Translations under genes and position numbers: made by a program | Assembly: GCA_944329375.1 (NCBI GenBank) | Contig: CALVIB010000002.1 | Coordinates: 1 to 64,000, forward strand | DNA length: 64,000 bases | Direction: 5' to 3' | DNA from: an uncultured Bacilli bacterium | Lineage (GTDB): Bacteria; Bacillota_I; Bacilli_A; RF39; UBA660 | Notes under the pieces: model-generated | Told to the model about the DNA's origin: nothing | Seen by the model: the letters and a program-made list of their open reading frames with translations, nothing else | Databases searched by the model: none | Shown here: in pieces, positions 56,085 to 63,966 of the stretch | Layout of the letters: each line of letters begins with the position of its first letter | How positions within the stretch are numbered: position 1 is the first letter of the stretch

Positions 56085-57098
56085 GTGAAAAAAAGAATTA
56101 ATTGGATTGATATTGCAAAAGGTATAACAATTATTTTAATGGTTATTGGTCATACTATACCATATAATAGTTTAAATATATTTATTTTTTCTTTCCATAT
56201 GCCTCTTTTTGTAATATTATCTGGTGTTACATATAAAATGCCTAAAGATAAAAATGATTTAAAAAGTAAAATTAAAAAATATTGTAAACAGCTATTAGTC
56301 CCTTATATTTTAACTTTGTTTATATGTACGGCTATTTTCACTTATATTAATGATGACTTTTCTTTGTTAAATGTAGCTAAACAATTTACAAAAAATTTAT
56401 GTTGGGGTAATGGCTGTGATTATACTTTATTTGGAATTCACTTTAATGGAGTTAGTCCCATTTGGTTTTTAATAACATTATTTTTAAGTAAAATTGTATT
56501 TGATATAATTAATTATAAGATAGATAATAAAGTTGTTCATATACATATAGTCATTTATTGTTTTTTAGCTTTAATTGGAATCTTAATTGGTAGGTGTATT
56601 TGGTTGCCACAAAATTTAGATTTAGTATTAATATTTCTATTATATTTATATATTGGATTTCTTTTCAAAAAATATTTTACAAGAATAGATAAATACAAAG
56701 CAATTATATTTGTAGCATGTTTTACATTATGGACTATTTGTTTAGGCATGAAAATGCACATCGAATTTGCTGTAAGAGGTTATCCTATGTATTTTTTAAG
56801 CATAATCGAATCAATAAGTGCTTCTTATTGTGTAATAGAATTATGTAAGATTCTTGAAAAAAATAAGATGTTAAAATTATTTTTAACAAATACTGGCAAA
56901 ATTTCATTAATTATTTTATGTATTCATTCAATTGAATCTGTTGCTATTAACTGGAAAGATATACCATTGAATATTTATTTAGTTACTATGTTAAGAGTTG
57001 TAACAGTACTCCTTTTATCATTCTTATTTTACTTTGGAAAGAAAAAGGTTATTGAGCAAATAAATCAATTAAAAAATAAGCGTCTACTTAAATTATAA
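56085..57098 (+). CDS. Acyltransferase 3 family membrane protein (second copy)
   Basis: A 337-residue protein with ten helices. RINWIDIAKGITIILMVIGHTIPYNSLNIFIFSFHMPLF carries the Arg/Asp and His of AT3 helix 1, and FVILSGV follows. Start is GTG at 56085 with a weak ribosome site. Terminates at a hairpin shared with the miniprotein gene. Likely forms an O-acylation pair with the SGNH protein upstream. Differs from the 29.7-kb copy. Confidence 0.85.
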   Translation: MKKRINWIDIAKGITIILMVIGHTIPYNSLNIFIFSFHMPLFVILSGVTYKMPKDKNDLKSKIKKYCKQLLVPYILTLFICTAIFTYINDDFSLLNVAKQFTKNLCWGNGCDYTLFGIHFNGVSPIWFLITLFLSKIVFDIINYKIDNKVVHIHIVIYCFLALIGILIGRCIWLPQNLDLVLIFLLYLYIGFLFKKYFTRIDKYKAIIFVACFTLWTICLGMKMHIEFAVRGYPMYFLSIIESISASYCVIELCKILEKNKMLKLFLTNTGKISLIILCIHSIESVAINWKDIPLNIYLVTMLRVVTVLLLSFLFYFGKKKVIEQINQLKNKRLLKL

Positions 57099-57111
57099 GT
57101 AAACGCTTTTT
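57079..57111. terminator. Bidirectional terminator after the acyltransferase gene
   Basis: AGCGT-TACTTA (57079-57090, one bulge) pairs with TAAGTA-ACGCT (57096-57107); T run follows. It also abuts the end of the minus-strand miniprotein gene. Confidence 0.75.
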
Positions 57112-57199
57112 ATACATAAACAAATAAGCCAGCTATAAAGAATGCTATTATACCAATAAGCATAATCCATACGGCAATTTTTTGTACTTTAGGATTCAA
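57110..57199 (-). CDS. 29-residue membrane miniprotein (DUF4044/Prli42-like)
   Basis: A TTG start at 57199 with a clear AAGAGGTGAT ribosome site encodes a 29-residue protein: a short basic N terminus (NPKVQKIAVW) and one transmembrane helix (IMLIGIIAFFIAGLFVYV). The layout and the K-x-x-K-x-x-V-W-x-M-L-I pattern resemble DUF4044 and the stressosome-linked miniprotein Prli42 of Bacillota, which have about 30 residues and are usually missed in annotation. It is convergent with the acyltransferase gene and stands divergently to spoIIM. The function is unknown; the family link is inference. Confidence 0.65.
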   Translation of the reverse strand: MNPKVQKIAVWIMLIGIIAFFIAGLFVYV

Positions 57200-57288
57200 C
57201 GTTATCACCTCTTAATCATTATATACTATTTTTAAATCTTTTGGAATATTTTTTAATTAAATGAGTATAATTTGATGAGGGATAAAAT

Positions 57289-57918
57289 ATGAAAAAATAT
57301 ATGGACAAGTTAAAGAGTAATATTCGCATTAATAAAAATTTATTTGTTTTTTTAGTAGTAATAATTGCTGTTGGAGTGGCTTCTGGAAGTGTTTTTGTAA
57401 CTGTTTTAAATGATTCGGATAAAATTATGGTAAGTGATTATTTAAATAATTTTTTAAACAATTTAAATAGTAATAATTTAAATTATAATGGAACACTTAT
57501 CAATACTTTAATTTTTACTTTAGGTTTAGCTATTTTAATTTGGCTTTTAGGGATATCAGTAATTGGTTTTATTTTAATATTATTATTTTTATTTATAAAA
57601 GCTTTTGCTTTGGGATTTTCAATAGGAAGCATTATTATTAATTTTAATTTTAAAGGTATTTTAATTGCTTTAGCATACGTAGTTCCACATCATATAATTA
57701 ATTTAATGATTTATTTATTAATTTCTTCATATGCTTTAGTTTTATCTTATAGATTGATAAGTAGTTTTACTAAAAAGAAAAATTTTGATTTTAAAGGTAT
57801 TTTTAATAGATATTTATTTATACTTGGATTTTCCTTGATTATACTTTTATTCAGTGTATTATATGAGGTTTATTTAGCCCCTTCATTAATTAATATGATT
57901 GTTAATATTTTGACTTAA
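57289..57918 (+). CDS. spoIIM: SpoIIM/DUF95-family membrane protein
   Basis: A 209-residue protein with five helices: about 20-40, 75-100, 100-125, 130-160 and 175-205. ENK-like start (KLKSNIRINKNLFVFLVVIIAVGVASGSVF), FIKAFALGFSIGSIIINFNFKGILIALAYVVPHHIINLMIYL and the C-terminal helix follow the Bacillus SpoIIM layout; SpoIIM with SpoIID and SpoIIP drives forespore engulfment. The family also occurs in non-sporulating bacteria, so the role is not certain. It lies 2.2 kb from the SpoIVB-like gene. Confidence 0.78.
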   Translation: MKKYMDKLKSNIRINKNLFVFLVVIIAVGVASGSVFVTVLNDSDKIMVSDYLNNFLNNLNSNNLNYNGTLINTLIFTLGLAILIWLLGISVIGFILILLFLFIKAFALGFSIGSIIINFNFKGILIALAYVVPHHIINLMIYLLISSYALVLSYRLISSFTKKKNFDFKGIFNRYLFILGFSLIILLFSVLYEVYLAPSLINMIVNILT

Positions 57919-57945
57919 ATTATAGCTTTTTAGCTATAATTTTTG
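57918..57945 (+). terminator. Terminator of spoIIM
   Basis: AATTATAGCT (57918-57927) pairs with AGCTATAATT (57932-57941), ten base pairs, then T. Confidence 0.8.
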
Positions 57946-57971
57946 TATAATTATTAGTGGAAGTGATAAAT

Positions 57972-59060
57972 ATGTCAAAGGTTGTTGTAGGAATGAGTGG
58001 GGGAGTAGATAGTAGTGTAGCGGCTATTTTACTTCAAAAGCAAGGATATGAAGTTATAGGACTTTTTATGCGTAACTGGGATAGTACAATTAATAATGAT
58101 TTTTTAGGTAATCCAAATGATTTAAATGATATATGCCCACAAGAAAAAGATTATAATGATGCTTTAAAAGTTTGTAATAAATTAGGTATTCCTTTAAAAA
58201 GAGTGGATTTTGTAAAAGAATACTGGGATTATGTCTTTACTTATTTTTTAGATGAGCTAAAAAAAGGAAGAACACCTAATCCTGATGTTATGTGTAATAA
58301 ATATATTAAGTTTGATATGTTTGCGAAAGAAGCTATTAAATTAGGGGCAGACTATATTGCCACAGGTCATTATGCAAGACTTATTGATGGAAAATTATAT
58401 AAAGGTTTAGATAAAAATAAAGATCAAACTTATTTTTTATCACAGGTTTCTAAAAAACAATTAGAAAAAGTTTTATTTCCAGTAGGGGAGTTACAAAAAA
58501 GTGAAGTTAGAAAAATAGCTCATGAATATGATTTAATTACGGCTGATAAAAAAGATTCTACGGGTATTTGTTTTATTGGAGAAAGAAATTTTAAAAAGTT
58601 TTTAGAAAATTATTTACCAAATAATCCTGGAGATATTGTTAATATTGATACGGGTGAAGTGTTAGGTAAACATACGGGTTTAATGTATTATACAGTTGGT
58701 CAAAGAAGAGGTTTAAATATAGGTGGCACTAAAGATAGATTATTTGTTTGTAAAAAAGATTTAGATAAAAATATTTTATATGTAGCTATGGGCGATGAAA
58801 ATAAATATTTAATGAGCTATGCTTGCGAGATAGAAGATGTTAATTTATTAGATGAATTACCTACTAAATGCATGGCTAAATTTAGATATAGACAAGAAGA
58901 TAATGAAGTTTATACTGAAAAATTAGATAATGAAAATATATTAGTTAAATATCCTGAAGGTGTCAAAGCTGTTACTGAAGGACAAGCTTGCGTATTTTAT
59001 GATGGCGATGAATGCTTAGGTGGAGGAATAATTAAGACAGTATACAAGGAGTTAAAGTAA
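57972..59060 (+). CDS. mnmA: tRNA-specific 2-thiouridylase MnmA
   Basis: About 362 residues. It puts sulfur on U34 of tRNA-Lys, -Glu and -Gln. PP-loop [12 protein letters not shown] at the start, the first catalytic Cys in [29 protein letters not shown] and the second Cys in [14 protein letters not shown] at 57972 gives the standard start; GAAGTGAT lies upstream. This enzyme is intact, whereas the other PP-loop gene in the window is broken. GtrA follows directly. Confidence 0.96.
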   Translation: MSKVVVGMSGGVDSSVAAILLQKQGYEVIGLFMRNWDSTINNDFLGNPNDLNDICPQEKDYNDALKVCNKLGIPLKRVDFVKEYWDYVFTYFLDELKKGRTPNPDVMCNKYIKFDMFAKEAIKLGADYIATGHYARLIDGKLYKGLDKNKDQTYFLSQVSKKQLEKVLFPVGELQKSEVRKIAHEYDLITADKKDSTGICFIGERNFKKFLENYLPNNPGDIVNIDTGEVLGKHTGLMYYTVGQRRGLNIGGTKDRLFVCKKDLDKNILYVAMGDENKYLMSYACEIEDVNLLDELPTKCMAKFRYRQEDNEVYTEKLDNENILVKYPEGVKAVTEGQACVFYDGDECLGGGIIKTVYKELK

Positions 59061-59474
59061 ATGGAAAAAATAAAAGAATTATTAAAAAAATATAAATTTA
59101 TTATTTTATATGGCATATTTGGTGTTTTAACAACTATTATTAATATTGCTGTTTACGGTGTATTTTATAATGTTTTAGGTGTTTCTAATGTCATTAGTAA
59201 CATTATAGCTTGGGTACTTTCTGTTTTATTTGCTTTTATTACAAATAAACTTTGGGTGTTTGAAAGTAAAAGTTTTGATTTTAAGATATTTATGAAAGAA
59301 TTAGGCAGTTTTACAGTATGTAGATTAGCTACTGGAGCTTTAGATTTAGGAATTATGTTTGTGGGTGTTGATTTATTAAAAGGCCCAGCCATGATTTTAA
59401 AAGTTGCATCTAATATTATAGTTATAATTTTAAACTATGTTATGAGTAAATTATTTGTATTTAAAAAGAAATGA
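59061..59474 (+). CDS. GtrA-family membrane protein
   Basis: A 137-residue protein with four helices. LLKKYKFIILYGIFGVLTTIINIAVYGVFYNVLGVSNVISNIIAWVLSVLFAFITNKLWVF is the GtrA pattern (FxxxGxxxTxxN, and AFxxNKxWVF). GtrA proteins are thought to flip polyprenyl-phosphate sugars. It starts immediately after the mnmA stop. With the GtrB-like enzymes at 30.8 and 37.4 kb and YfhO at 51.8 kb it would complete a sugar-modification system for teichoic acid or another polymer. Confidence 0.9.
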   Translation: MEKIKELLKKYKFIILYGIFGVLTTIINIAVYGVFYNVLGVSNVISNIIAWVLSVLFAFITNKLWVFESKSFDFKIFMKELGSFTVCRLATGALDLGIMFVGVDLLKGPAMILKVASNIIVIILNYVMSKLFVFKKK

Positions 59475-59496
59475 GTTCATTTTAGAACTTTTTTTC
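59473..59496 (+). terminator. Terminator of mnmA-gtrA
   Basis: AGTTC (59474-59478) pairs with GAACT (59485-59489), then seven T. Confidence 0.6.
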
Positions 59497-59559
59497 TATA
59501 ATAATTGAAATCATTTAAAAAATAGTATAAAATAGATAATTATTAGGAGGTAGGATTTT

Positions 59560-59988
59560 ATGTTTGCTTTTTTAGTGCTTTTTATTCCAAGTATAATTGG
59601 AATTAGAATTATTAATTATTTTAATAAAGATTTAAAGATTAAAGATATTATATACGATTATATTACTTTATTTTTCTTTTCTTTAATAATCAATATAATT
59701 ATTATGTATAACTTTTTTGGGGTTAAAGAAGATATATTTAAGGCTTTAAATACTGATATTATGTTATTTGTTTGGATTAGTTTAATTTCTATCATTATAA
59801 ATGTCATTTTATGCTTAATTGGGCTTGCTGTTCAAAGAAATATAAAATTTAATATAGAGGTTAAGAATGAAACTAAAGCTAAAACAGTTTCTAATAGTGA
59901 TAATAAAACTATTAAGATGGATAGTAAAGATAATAAAAAAACTAGGAAAACTGTGTCTAAAACTGTTAAAAAAGATAAAAATAAGTAG
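59560..59988 (+). CDS. Small membrane protein with a lysine-rich tail, unknown
   Basis: A 142-residue protein not assigned to a family. Three hydrophobic segments (about 1-18, 38-55 and 65-90) are followed by a hydrophilic basic tail rich in Lys, Thr, Ser and Asn (KDNKKTRKTVSKTVKK). AGGAGGT precedes the ATG. Its last 122 bases are shared in another frame with the next gene, so the two are likely co-expressed. It may be a regulator or partner of the phosphoglycerol transferase; this is inference from position. Confidence 0.6.
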   Translation: MFAFLVLFIPSIIGIRIINYFNKDLKIKDIIYDYITLFFFSLIINIIIMYNFFGVKEDIFKALNTDIMLFVWISLISIIINVILCLIGLAVQRNIKFNIEVKNETKAKTVSNSDNKTIKMDSKDNKKTRKTVSKTVKKDKNK

Positions 59989-61513
59989 TTTATTTACTTT
60001 TATTTTTTTAACACTTGCTTTAATTATTTATTATGTTAGTAAGTATATTAATGAAGCATTTTATAATATTACGGTAGACCAATTATTATATAGTTTAAAG
60101 ACTGCTGAAGGAACTAGTCAAACAATATTTATTGATGGTGCGAAATACGTGTTAGAACGTGTGATTCCTATATATTTAATTATATTAATCATTATTATTT
60201 TTTTTAAATTATTAATTAAAAATAAAACATATTTAGTGATTAATATTAAAAATAAAGATTTTAAATTTAGTATATATCCAATTTCTAGAATAATTAGAGT
60301 ATTATTTACTTTTATACTTTTAATTTTATCGGTTAATTATTTTTACGTAGAATTTAATTTAGAAAACTATTTAAATCCAAATAGAAAAACCCAATTCTTT
60401 GAGGTATATTATACTGACCCAAAAAACATTAAATTAACTGCTCCTAAAGAAAAAAGAAATTTAATATACATATACGTTGAATCATTAGAGACTTCTTTAT
60501 TTTCAAATAAAAGTGGTGGTAATTTTAATGAATCAGTAATTCCTAATTTAGAAAGACTTGCTAAAAATAATATTAATTTTAGTGGAAATAATAAATTAGG
60601 AGGGGCAGATACTCTTTATGGTTCTACTTGGACAGTTGCAGCTATGGTTTCTTCTAGTGCTGGTGTACCTTTAAAAGTACCTATCAATGGTAATATGTAT
60701 TCTGGTTATGGAGAGTTTTTACCTGGGGTATATTCTTTGGGTGATACGTTAGAAGATAATGGTTATAAAAATTATTTAATGATAGGTTCAGATGCTAATT
60801 TTGGGGGCCGAAAGGATTACTTTACTTATCATGGTAATTATGAGATAAAAGATTATAATTATGCGAAAGAAAAAGGATATATAAATGATAATTATTATGT
60901 TTGGTGGGGTTATGAAGATAGTAAGTTATTTGAATTTGCTAAAGAGGAATTAATGGAAATTGCTAAAGAAGATGAGCCATTTAACTTTACTATGCTTACT
61001 ACTGATACTCATTTTACTGATGGATATGTTGAAAATTTTTGCAAAACTCCTTATGATTATAAATATTTAAATGCTTATAATTGTTCAGATAGTATGATAG
61101 GGGAGTTTATAAAATGGATTCAAAAACATGATTTTTATAAGGATACAACTATTGTAATTACTGGGGACCATTTATCTATGCAAGCTAATATATCAAGTAT
61201 GTTTGATAGTAATGATTATGATAGAAGTGTATATAATGTTTATATTAATTCAGCTTGCGAATCAAAAAATACAAATAATAGAAAGTTTACGACTTTTGAT
61301 TATTATCCTACCACATTAGCTGCACTTGGCTTTGATATAGATGGTAATAGATTAGGCTTAGGAACAAATTTATTTTCTGAAAGACAAACTTTAGCTGAAG
61401 AAATTGGAATAGACAAATTAGATGAAGAACTTTCTAAAAACTCAAAATATTATAATAATAGATTACTTGGAGATAGTTATAAAGAATTAAAGAAGGCTGT
61501 TTCATCAGAATAA
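59867..61513 (+). CDS. LTA synthase/OpgB-type phosphoglycerol transferase
   Basis: About 548 residues. A cationic N terminus, two or three helices (about 40-65, 95-120, 135-160), then an extracellular sulfatase-fold domain: NLIYIYVESLETSLF with the metal-binding Glu, GGADTLYGSTWTVAAMVSSSAGVPL (OpgB-like block containing the Thr nucleophile region), MLTTDTHF and VITGDHLSMQ. It moves glycerol phosphate from phosphatidylglycerol to a glycan or a lipoteichoic acid chain. AGAGGT sits six bases before the ATG at 59867, so the overlap of more than 100 bases with the upstream gene may be real; a later non-ATG start cannot be excluded. Confidence 0.82.
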   Translation: MKLKLKQFLIVIIKLLRWIVKIIKKLGKLCLKLLKKIKISSLFTFIFLTLALIIYYVSKYINEAFYNITVDQLLYSLKTAEGTSQTIFIDGAKYVLERVIPIYLIILIIIIFFKLLIKNKTYLVINIKNKDFKFSIYPISRIIRVLFTFILLILSVNYFYVEFNLENYLNPNRKTQFFEVYYTDPKNIKLTAPKEKRNLIYIYVESLETSLFSNKSGGNFNESVIPNLERLAKNNINFSGNNKLGGADTLYGSTWTVAAMVSSSAGVPLKVPINGNMYSGYGEFLPGVYSLGDTLEDNGYKNYLMIGSDANFGGRKDYFTYHGNYEIKDYNYAKEKGYINDNYYVWWGYEDSKLFEFAKEELMEIAKEDEPFNFTMLTTDTHFTDGYVENFCKTPYDYKYLNAYNCSDSMIGEFIKWIQKHDFYKDTTIVITGDHLSMQANISSMFDSNDYDRSVYNVYINSACESKNTNNRKFTTFDYYPTTLAALGFDIDGNRLGLGTNLFSERQTLAEEIGIDKLDEELSKNSKYYNNRLLGDSYKELKKAVSSE

Positions 61514-61546
61514 AAGGTATTGCCTAAAGTGACAATACCTTTTTTA
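61512..61546 (+). terminator. Terminator of the phosphoglycerol transferase gene
   Basis: AAAGGTATTG pairs with CAATACCTTT (61513-61543), ten base pairs, then T. Confidence 0.85.
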
Positions 61547-61547
61547 T

Positions 61548-61585
61548 ATTACGAATTTTTTGGGGTTTCCAAACTTTTTCGTAAT
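61548..61585. repeat. Inverted repeat upstream of the HTH gene
   Basis: ATTACGAA (61548-61555) and TTCGTAAT (61578-61585) are perfect reverse complements around a 22-base centre that itself has the small palindrome GTTTCCAAAC. It lies about 85 bases before the promoter of the HTH gene, so it may be an operator, perhaps for the protein itself. Confidence 0.4.
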
Positions 61586-61667
61586 AGAATTATAAAGTAA
61601 GGGTGATAATCATATTATGTTATTTAAATAGAACATATATTCTTTTTGACATAATTTTACATTTCTC

Positions 61668-61696
61668 TTGACTTTAATAGGGTAGTTAGGTAAAAT
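61668..61696 (+). promoter_or_regulatory. Promoter of the HTH protein gene
   Basis: TTGACT at 61668-61673 and TAAAAT at 61691-61696 with a 17-base spacer; a strong AGGAGG site follows before the ATG. Confidence 0.6.
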
Positions 61697-61720
61697 TAAT
61701 AGTAGGAGGGTTACAGACAT

Positions 61721-62506
61721 ATGGAAAGATTAAATGACATATTAAGAGAACTTGGTATTTCTAAAGTGAAGTTAGCTAAATGTCTAGGAGTTTCTAGGCA
61801 GATGATTTATAATTATTTGGAGTTAGATGATATTAATAAATGGCCAAAGGATAAAAAAGTTATTTTATTAAATATTCTTGGAATTAAATCTGCGGATGAA
61901 CTTTATAATATTAAAGTTGATACAGATTATATTATGGATGTCGAAACTAGAATTAATAGTTTATTTGAGAATTCTAGTAAAAGTGAACTTGGCGAAGGAA
62001 ATGTTATTTTTTCTGGTTTAGATGAAACAAGAAAAGAACTTTTGCACAATGTAATCGATGAAATAAAAGAGCGTTTAGATGATGAGAAAGATGAAGATGG
62101 ATATAATTCAATTCTTTATTTATATCATTATTTACAGACAATGCCTAGTATGAAGGAATTAAAATATATTTTAGCTTATGTATCTAAGGTTGGTGGATAT
62201 ACAAAACCATATGAATTTGCTTTTGATGAAACAGAACAATTTGTATTTGAAAGTATTTTGTTTTCAGCTTTTAATTTATATCATGCAGGAACATCTAGTA
62301 AAACTAGAATAGCGGAAACCCATAAGAGATTTGTTTCCCAAATTGAACATAAATTAGAAGATAAAATGAGTAGAACATTAGAAATGAATACATTAAAAAT
62401 ACAAGCAATGAAGGAATTAGGATTAACAGAAGTTAATGATGAAAATGTTGCTGAATTAATGTACAAAATTGATGAAATTCAAGCTCGTAAAGCTAGAGGA
62501 AATTAA
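61721..62506 (+). CDS. HTH-domain protein with a helical C-terminal region, unknown
   Basis: A 261-residue protein. Residues 1-50 contain a helix-turn-helix of the XRE/phage-repressor kind (KVKLAKCLGVSRQMIYNYLELDD). The rest is helical and hydrophilic, with an acidic middle (KERLDDEKDEDGYN) and a last segment EDKMSRTLEMNTLKIQAMKELGL; no enzymatic motif was found. Strong ribosome site (AGGAGGG). It has a private promoter and terminator, and an upstream inverted repeat that could be its binding site. It may be a regulator; targets unknown. Confidence 0.62.
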   Translation: MERLNDILRELGISKVKLAKCLGVSRQMIYNYLELDDINKWPKDKKVILLNILGIKSADELYNIKVDTDYIMDVETRINSLFENSSKSELGEGNVIFSGLDETRKELLHNVIDEIKERLDDEKDEDGYNSILYLYHYLQTMPSMKELKYILAYVSKVGGYTKPYEFAFDETEQFVFESILFSAFNLYHAGTSSKTRIAETHKRFVSQIEHKLEDKMSRTLEMNTLKIQAMKELGLTEVNDENVAELMYKIDEIQARKARGN

Positions 62507-62543
62507 TCCGATAATATATGTTATGTTAACTTGTATATAAAAG

Positions 62544-62584
62544 AAAAATGGGTAGTATTTCTAATACTGATACTACTCTTTTAT
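62544..62584 (+). terminator. Terminator of the HTH gene
   Basis: GGGTAGTAT (62550-62558) pairs with ATACTACTC (62570-62578) with one G-T pair; T run follows. Confidence 0.7.
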
Positions 62585-63058
62585 AATATTGGTTTATTTT
62601 ATATTGTTTTTTTTGCTATTATTTTCTGTTTTGAATCTATTAAACCAGATGAAGATGTTAATAATAATAATACTTACTTATATTCTTAAAAATTTCTAAC
62701 CAATGGTGAATATAACTTTTTAACTAAATTTATTTCCCTGGAAAATGAATTACATGTTTATATTTAGCTTCAGTTATTGAAAAAATGTCAAATATAGATA
62801 TAATACTGGATTATTTAGAAACATTGACTTTGGTATTTTTAATGTAGACTTATAGTAATTTGTTATTAATTAAATTAAGGGATAAATCACATAATAATTT
62901 TAATAGGAAAAATATGATATTAAAGTTTATGATATATGTTAAAGTATGAATTAAATTAATAACTTTTTTTACACGATATTTTAATGAAAAAGAGTATGTA
63001 AAGGGTAGTATAAGTTAAGAAATTAAAATATCTTTTAATAATTTTTAGCACTCCCCTA
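62585..63058. other. Gene-poor AT-rich stretch
   Basis: No frame over about 30 residues has a ribosome site. Stops are frequent in all frames on both strands. One fragment on the plus strand near 62630-62690 reads ESIKPDEDVN and stops. An inverted pair, AAGGGTAG near 63001 and CTACCCTT near 63054, could pair over a 45-base loop. I see nothing else that can be named. Confidence 0.5.
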
Positions 63059-63082
63059 CCCTTATTTTATAAGGATTTTTAG
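63056..63082 (+). terminator. Possible plus-strand terminator before the ZIP gene end
   Basis: CCTTAT and ATAAGG arms at 63059-63074 are followed by TTTTTAG on the plus strand. No gene on that strand precedes it, so either an unrecognised transcript ends here or it is chance. Confidence 0.35.
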
Positions 63083-63816
63083 CTTAACACGTGATTGACA
63101 TACATAAATACAATTCCAATCAGAAAACTTAATACAGTTTTCTTTTTTTCTTTATACTTTAATGCTTCAGGTAATAATTCAATTATAGAAATATAAGTCA
63201 TAATACCAGCAATAATAGCAAATAAACCACCCATAATATTAATAATTGGTTTTAGAAAAAGACATGCTAAAATGGCTCCTAGTGGCTCTGACATACCAGA
63301 AAGAAATGTTAAACCGATAGCTTTTTTCTTATTATTAGTTGCATAATATACTGGCATAGCTATACTAATACCTTCTGGAATATTATGCATAGCAATAGCA
63401 ATAGTGATAGATATTCCGAGTTTTATGTTTGTTTCAGATGATATATAAGTCGCAATACCTTCTGGTATATTATGAATAATTATTGCAATCATTGTAAATA
63501 TACCTAATTTGTACAATTTGTTTGTATGGTTTAATTTCTTTGGTAAAATTTTATCTATTAATAAAGGAATCGTTAATCCAATAATAATAAATAAAGTTAT
63601 ATTTAAATAAATAGAATTTTTACTATTACCTTGAAACATGGTTAGGCTTTCTGGAATTAAATCAAATATAGATACACTAAGCATTACTCCAGAAGCGAAA
63701 GCTAAAGCACATTTAATTATATTATCTTTATTCCCTTTAATAAATATAAATAAAGAACCAATTAAAGTAGAAAGCCCTGCAACTATACATAATAAAAAAG
63801 GTAATAATTCATTCAT
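63079..63816 (-). CDS. ZIP-family metal transporter (ZupT-like)
   Basis: A 245-residue protein with eight helices. The metal-binding signatures are HNIPEGIATYI in helix 4 and HNIPEGISIAMPVY in helix 5, and ALAFASGVMLSVSIFDLIPES near the start. It is a zinc or divalent-cation uptake carrier in the cytoplasmic membrane. The start has GGAG nearby (GGTGAGGAG before the ATG). Length and motifs agree with ZupT. A metal-responsive operator was not seen. Confidence 0.92.
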   Translation of the reverse strand: MNELLPFLLCIVAGLSTLIGSLFIFIKGNKDNIIKCALAFASGVMLSVSIFDLIPESLTMFQGNSKNSIYLNITLFIIIGLTIPLLIDKILPKKLNHTNKLYKLGIFTMIAIIIHNIPEGIATYISSETNIKLGISITIAIAMHNIPEGISIAMPVYYATNNKKKAIGLTFLSGMSEPLGAILACLFLKPIINIMGGLFAIIAGIMTYISIIELLPEALKYKEKKKTVLSFLIGIVFMYVNHVLS

Positions 63817-63867
63817 TACTCCTCACCTATTTAAATAAATGTTAATAGTTAAAAAAATATACTAAAA

Positions 63868-63966
63868 TTGGAAGTTGATAATATAATTTCATTAAATAAA
63901 GCGTGCAAATTATTAGGATTATCAATAGATGAATATAACACCGAAGATAATTATTACAGATACTAA
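63868..63966 (+). pseudogene. Fragment of an XRE-type HTH gene
   Basis: The frame from a TTG at 63868 to TAA at 63964-63966 reads EVDNIISLNKACKLLGLSIDEY, like the last helices of XRE repressors (…ISxLxKICxxLGISxDEL). The upstream HTH part is missing and stops precede the frame, so it is probably a remnant; without the sequence past the window edge this cannot be settled. Confidence 0.35.
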
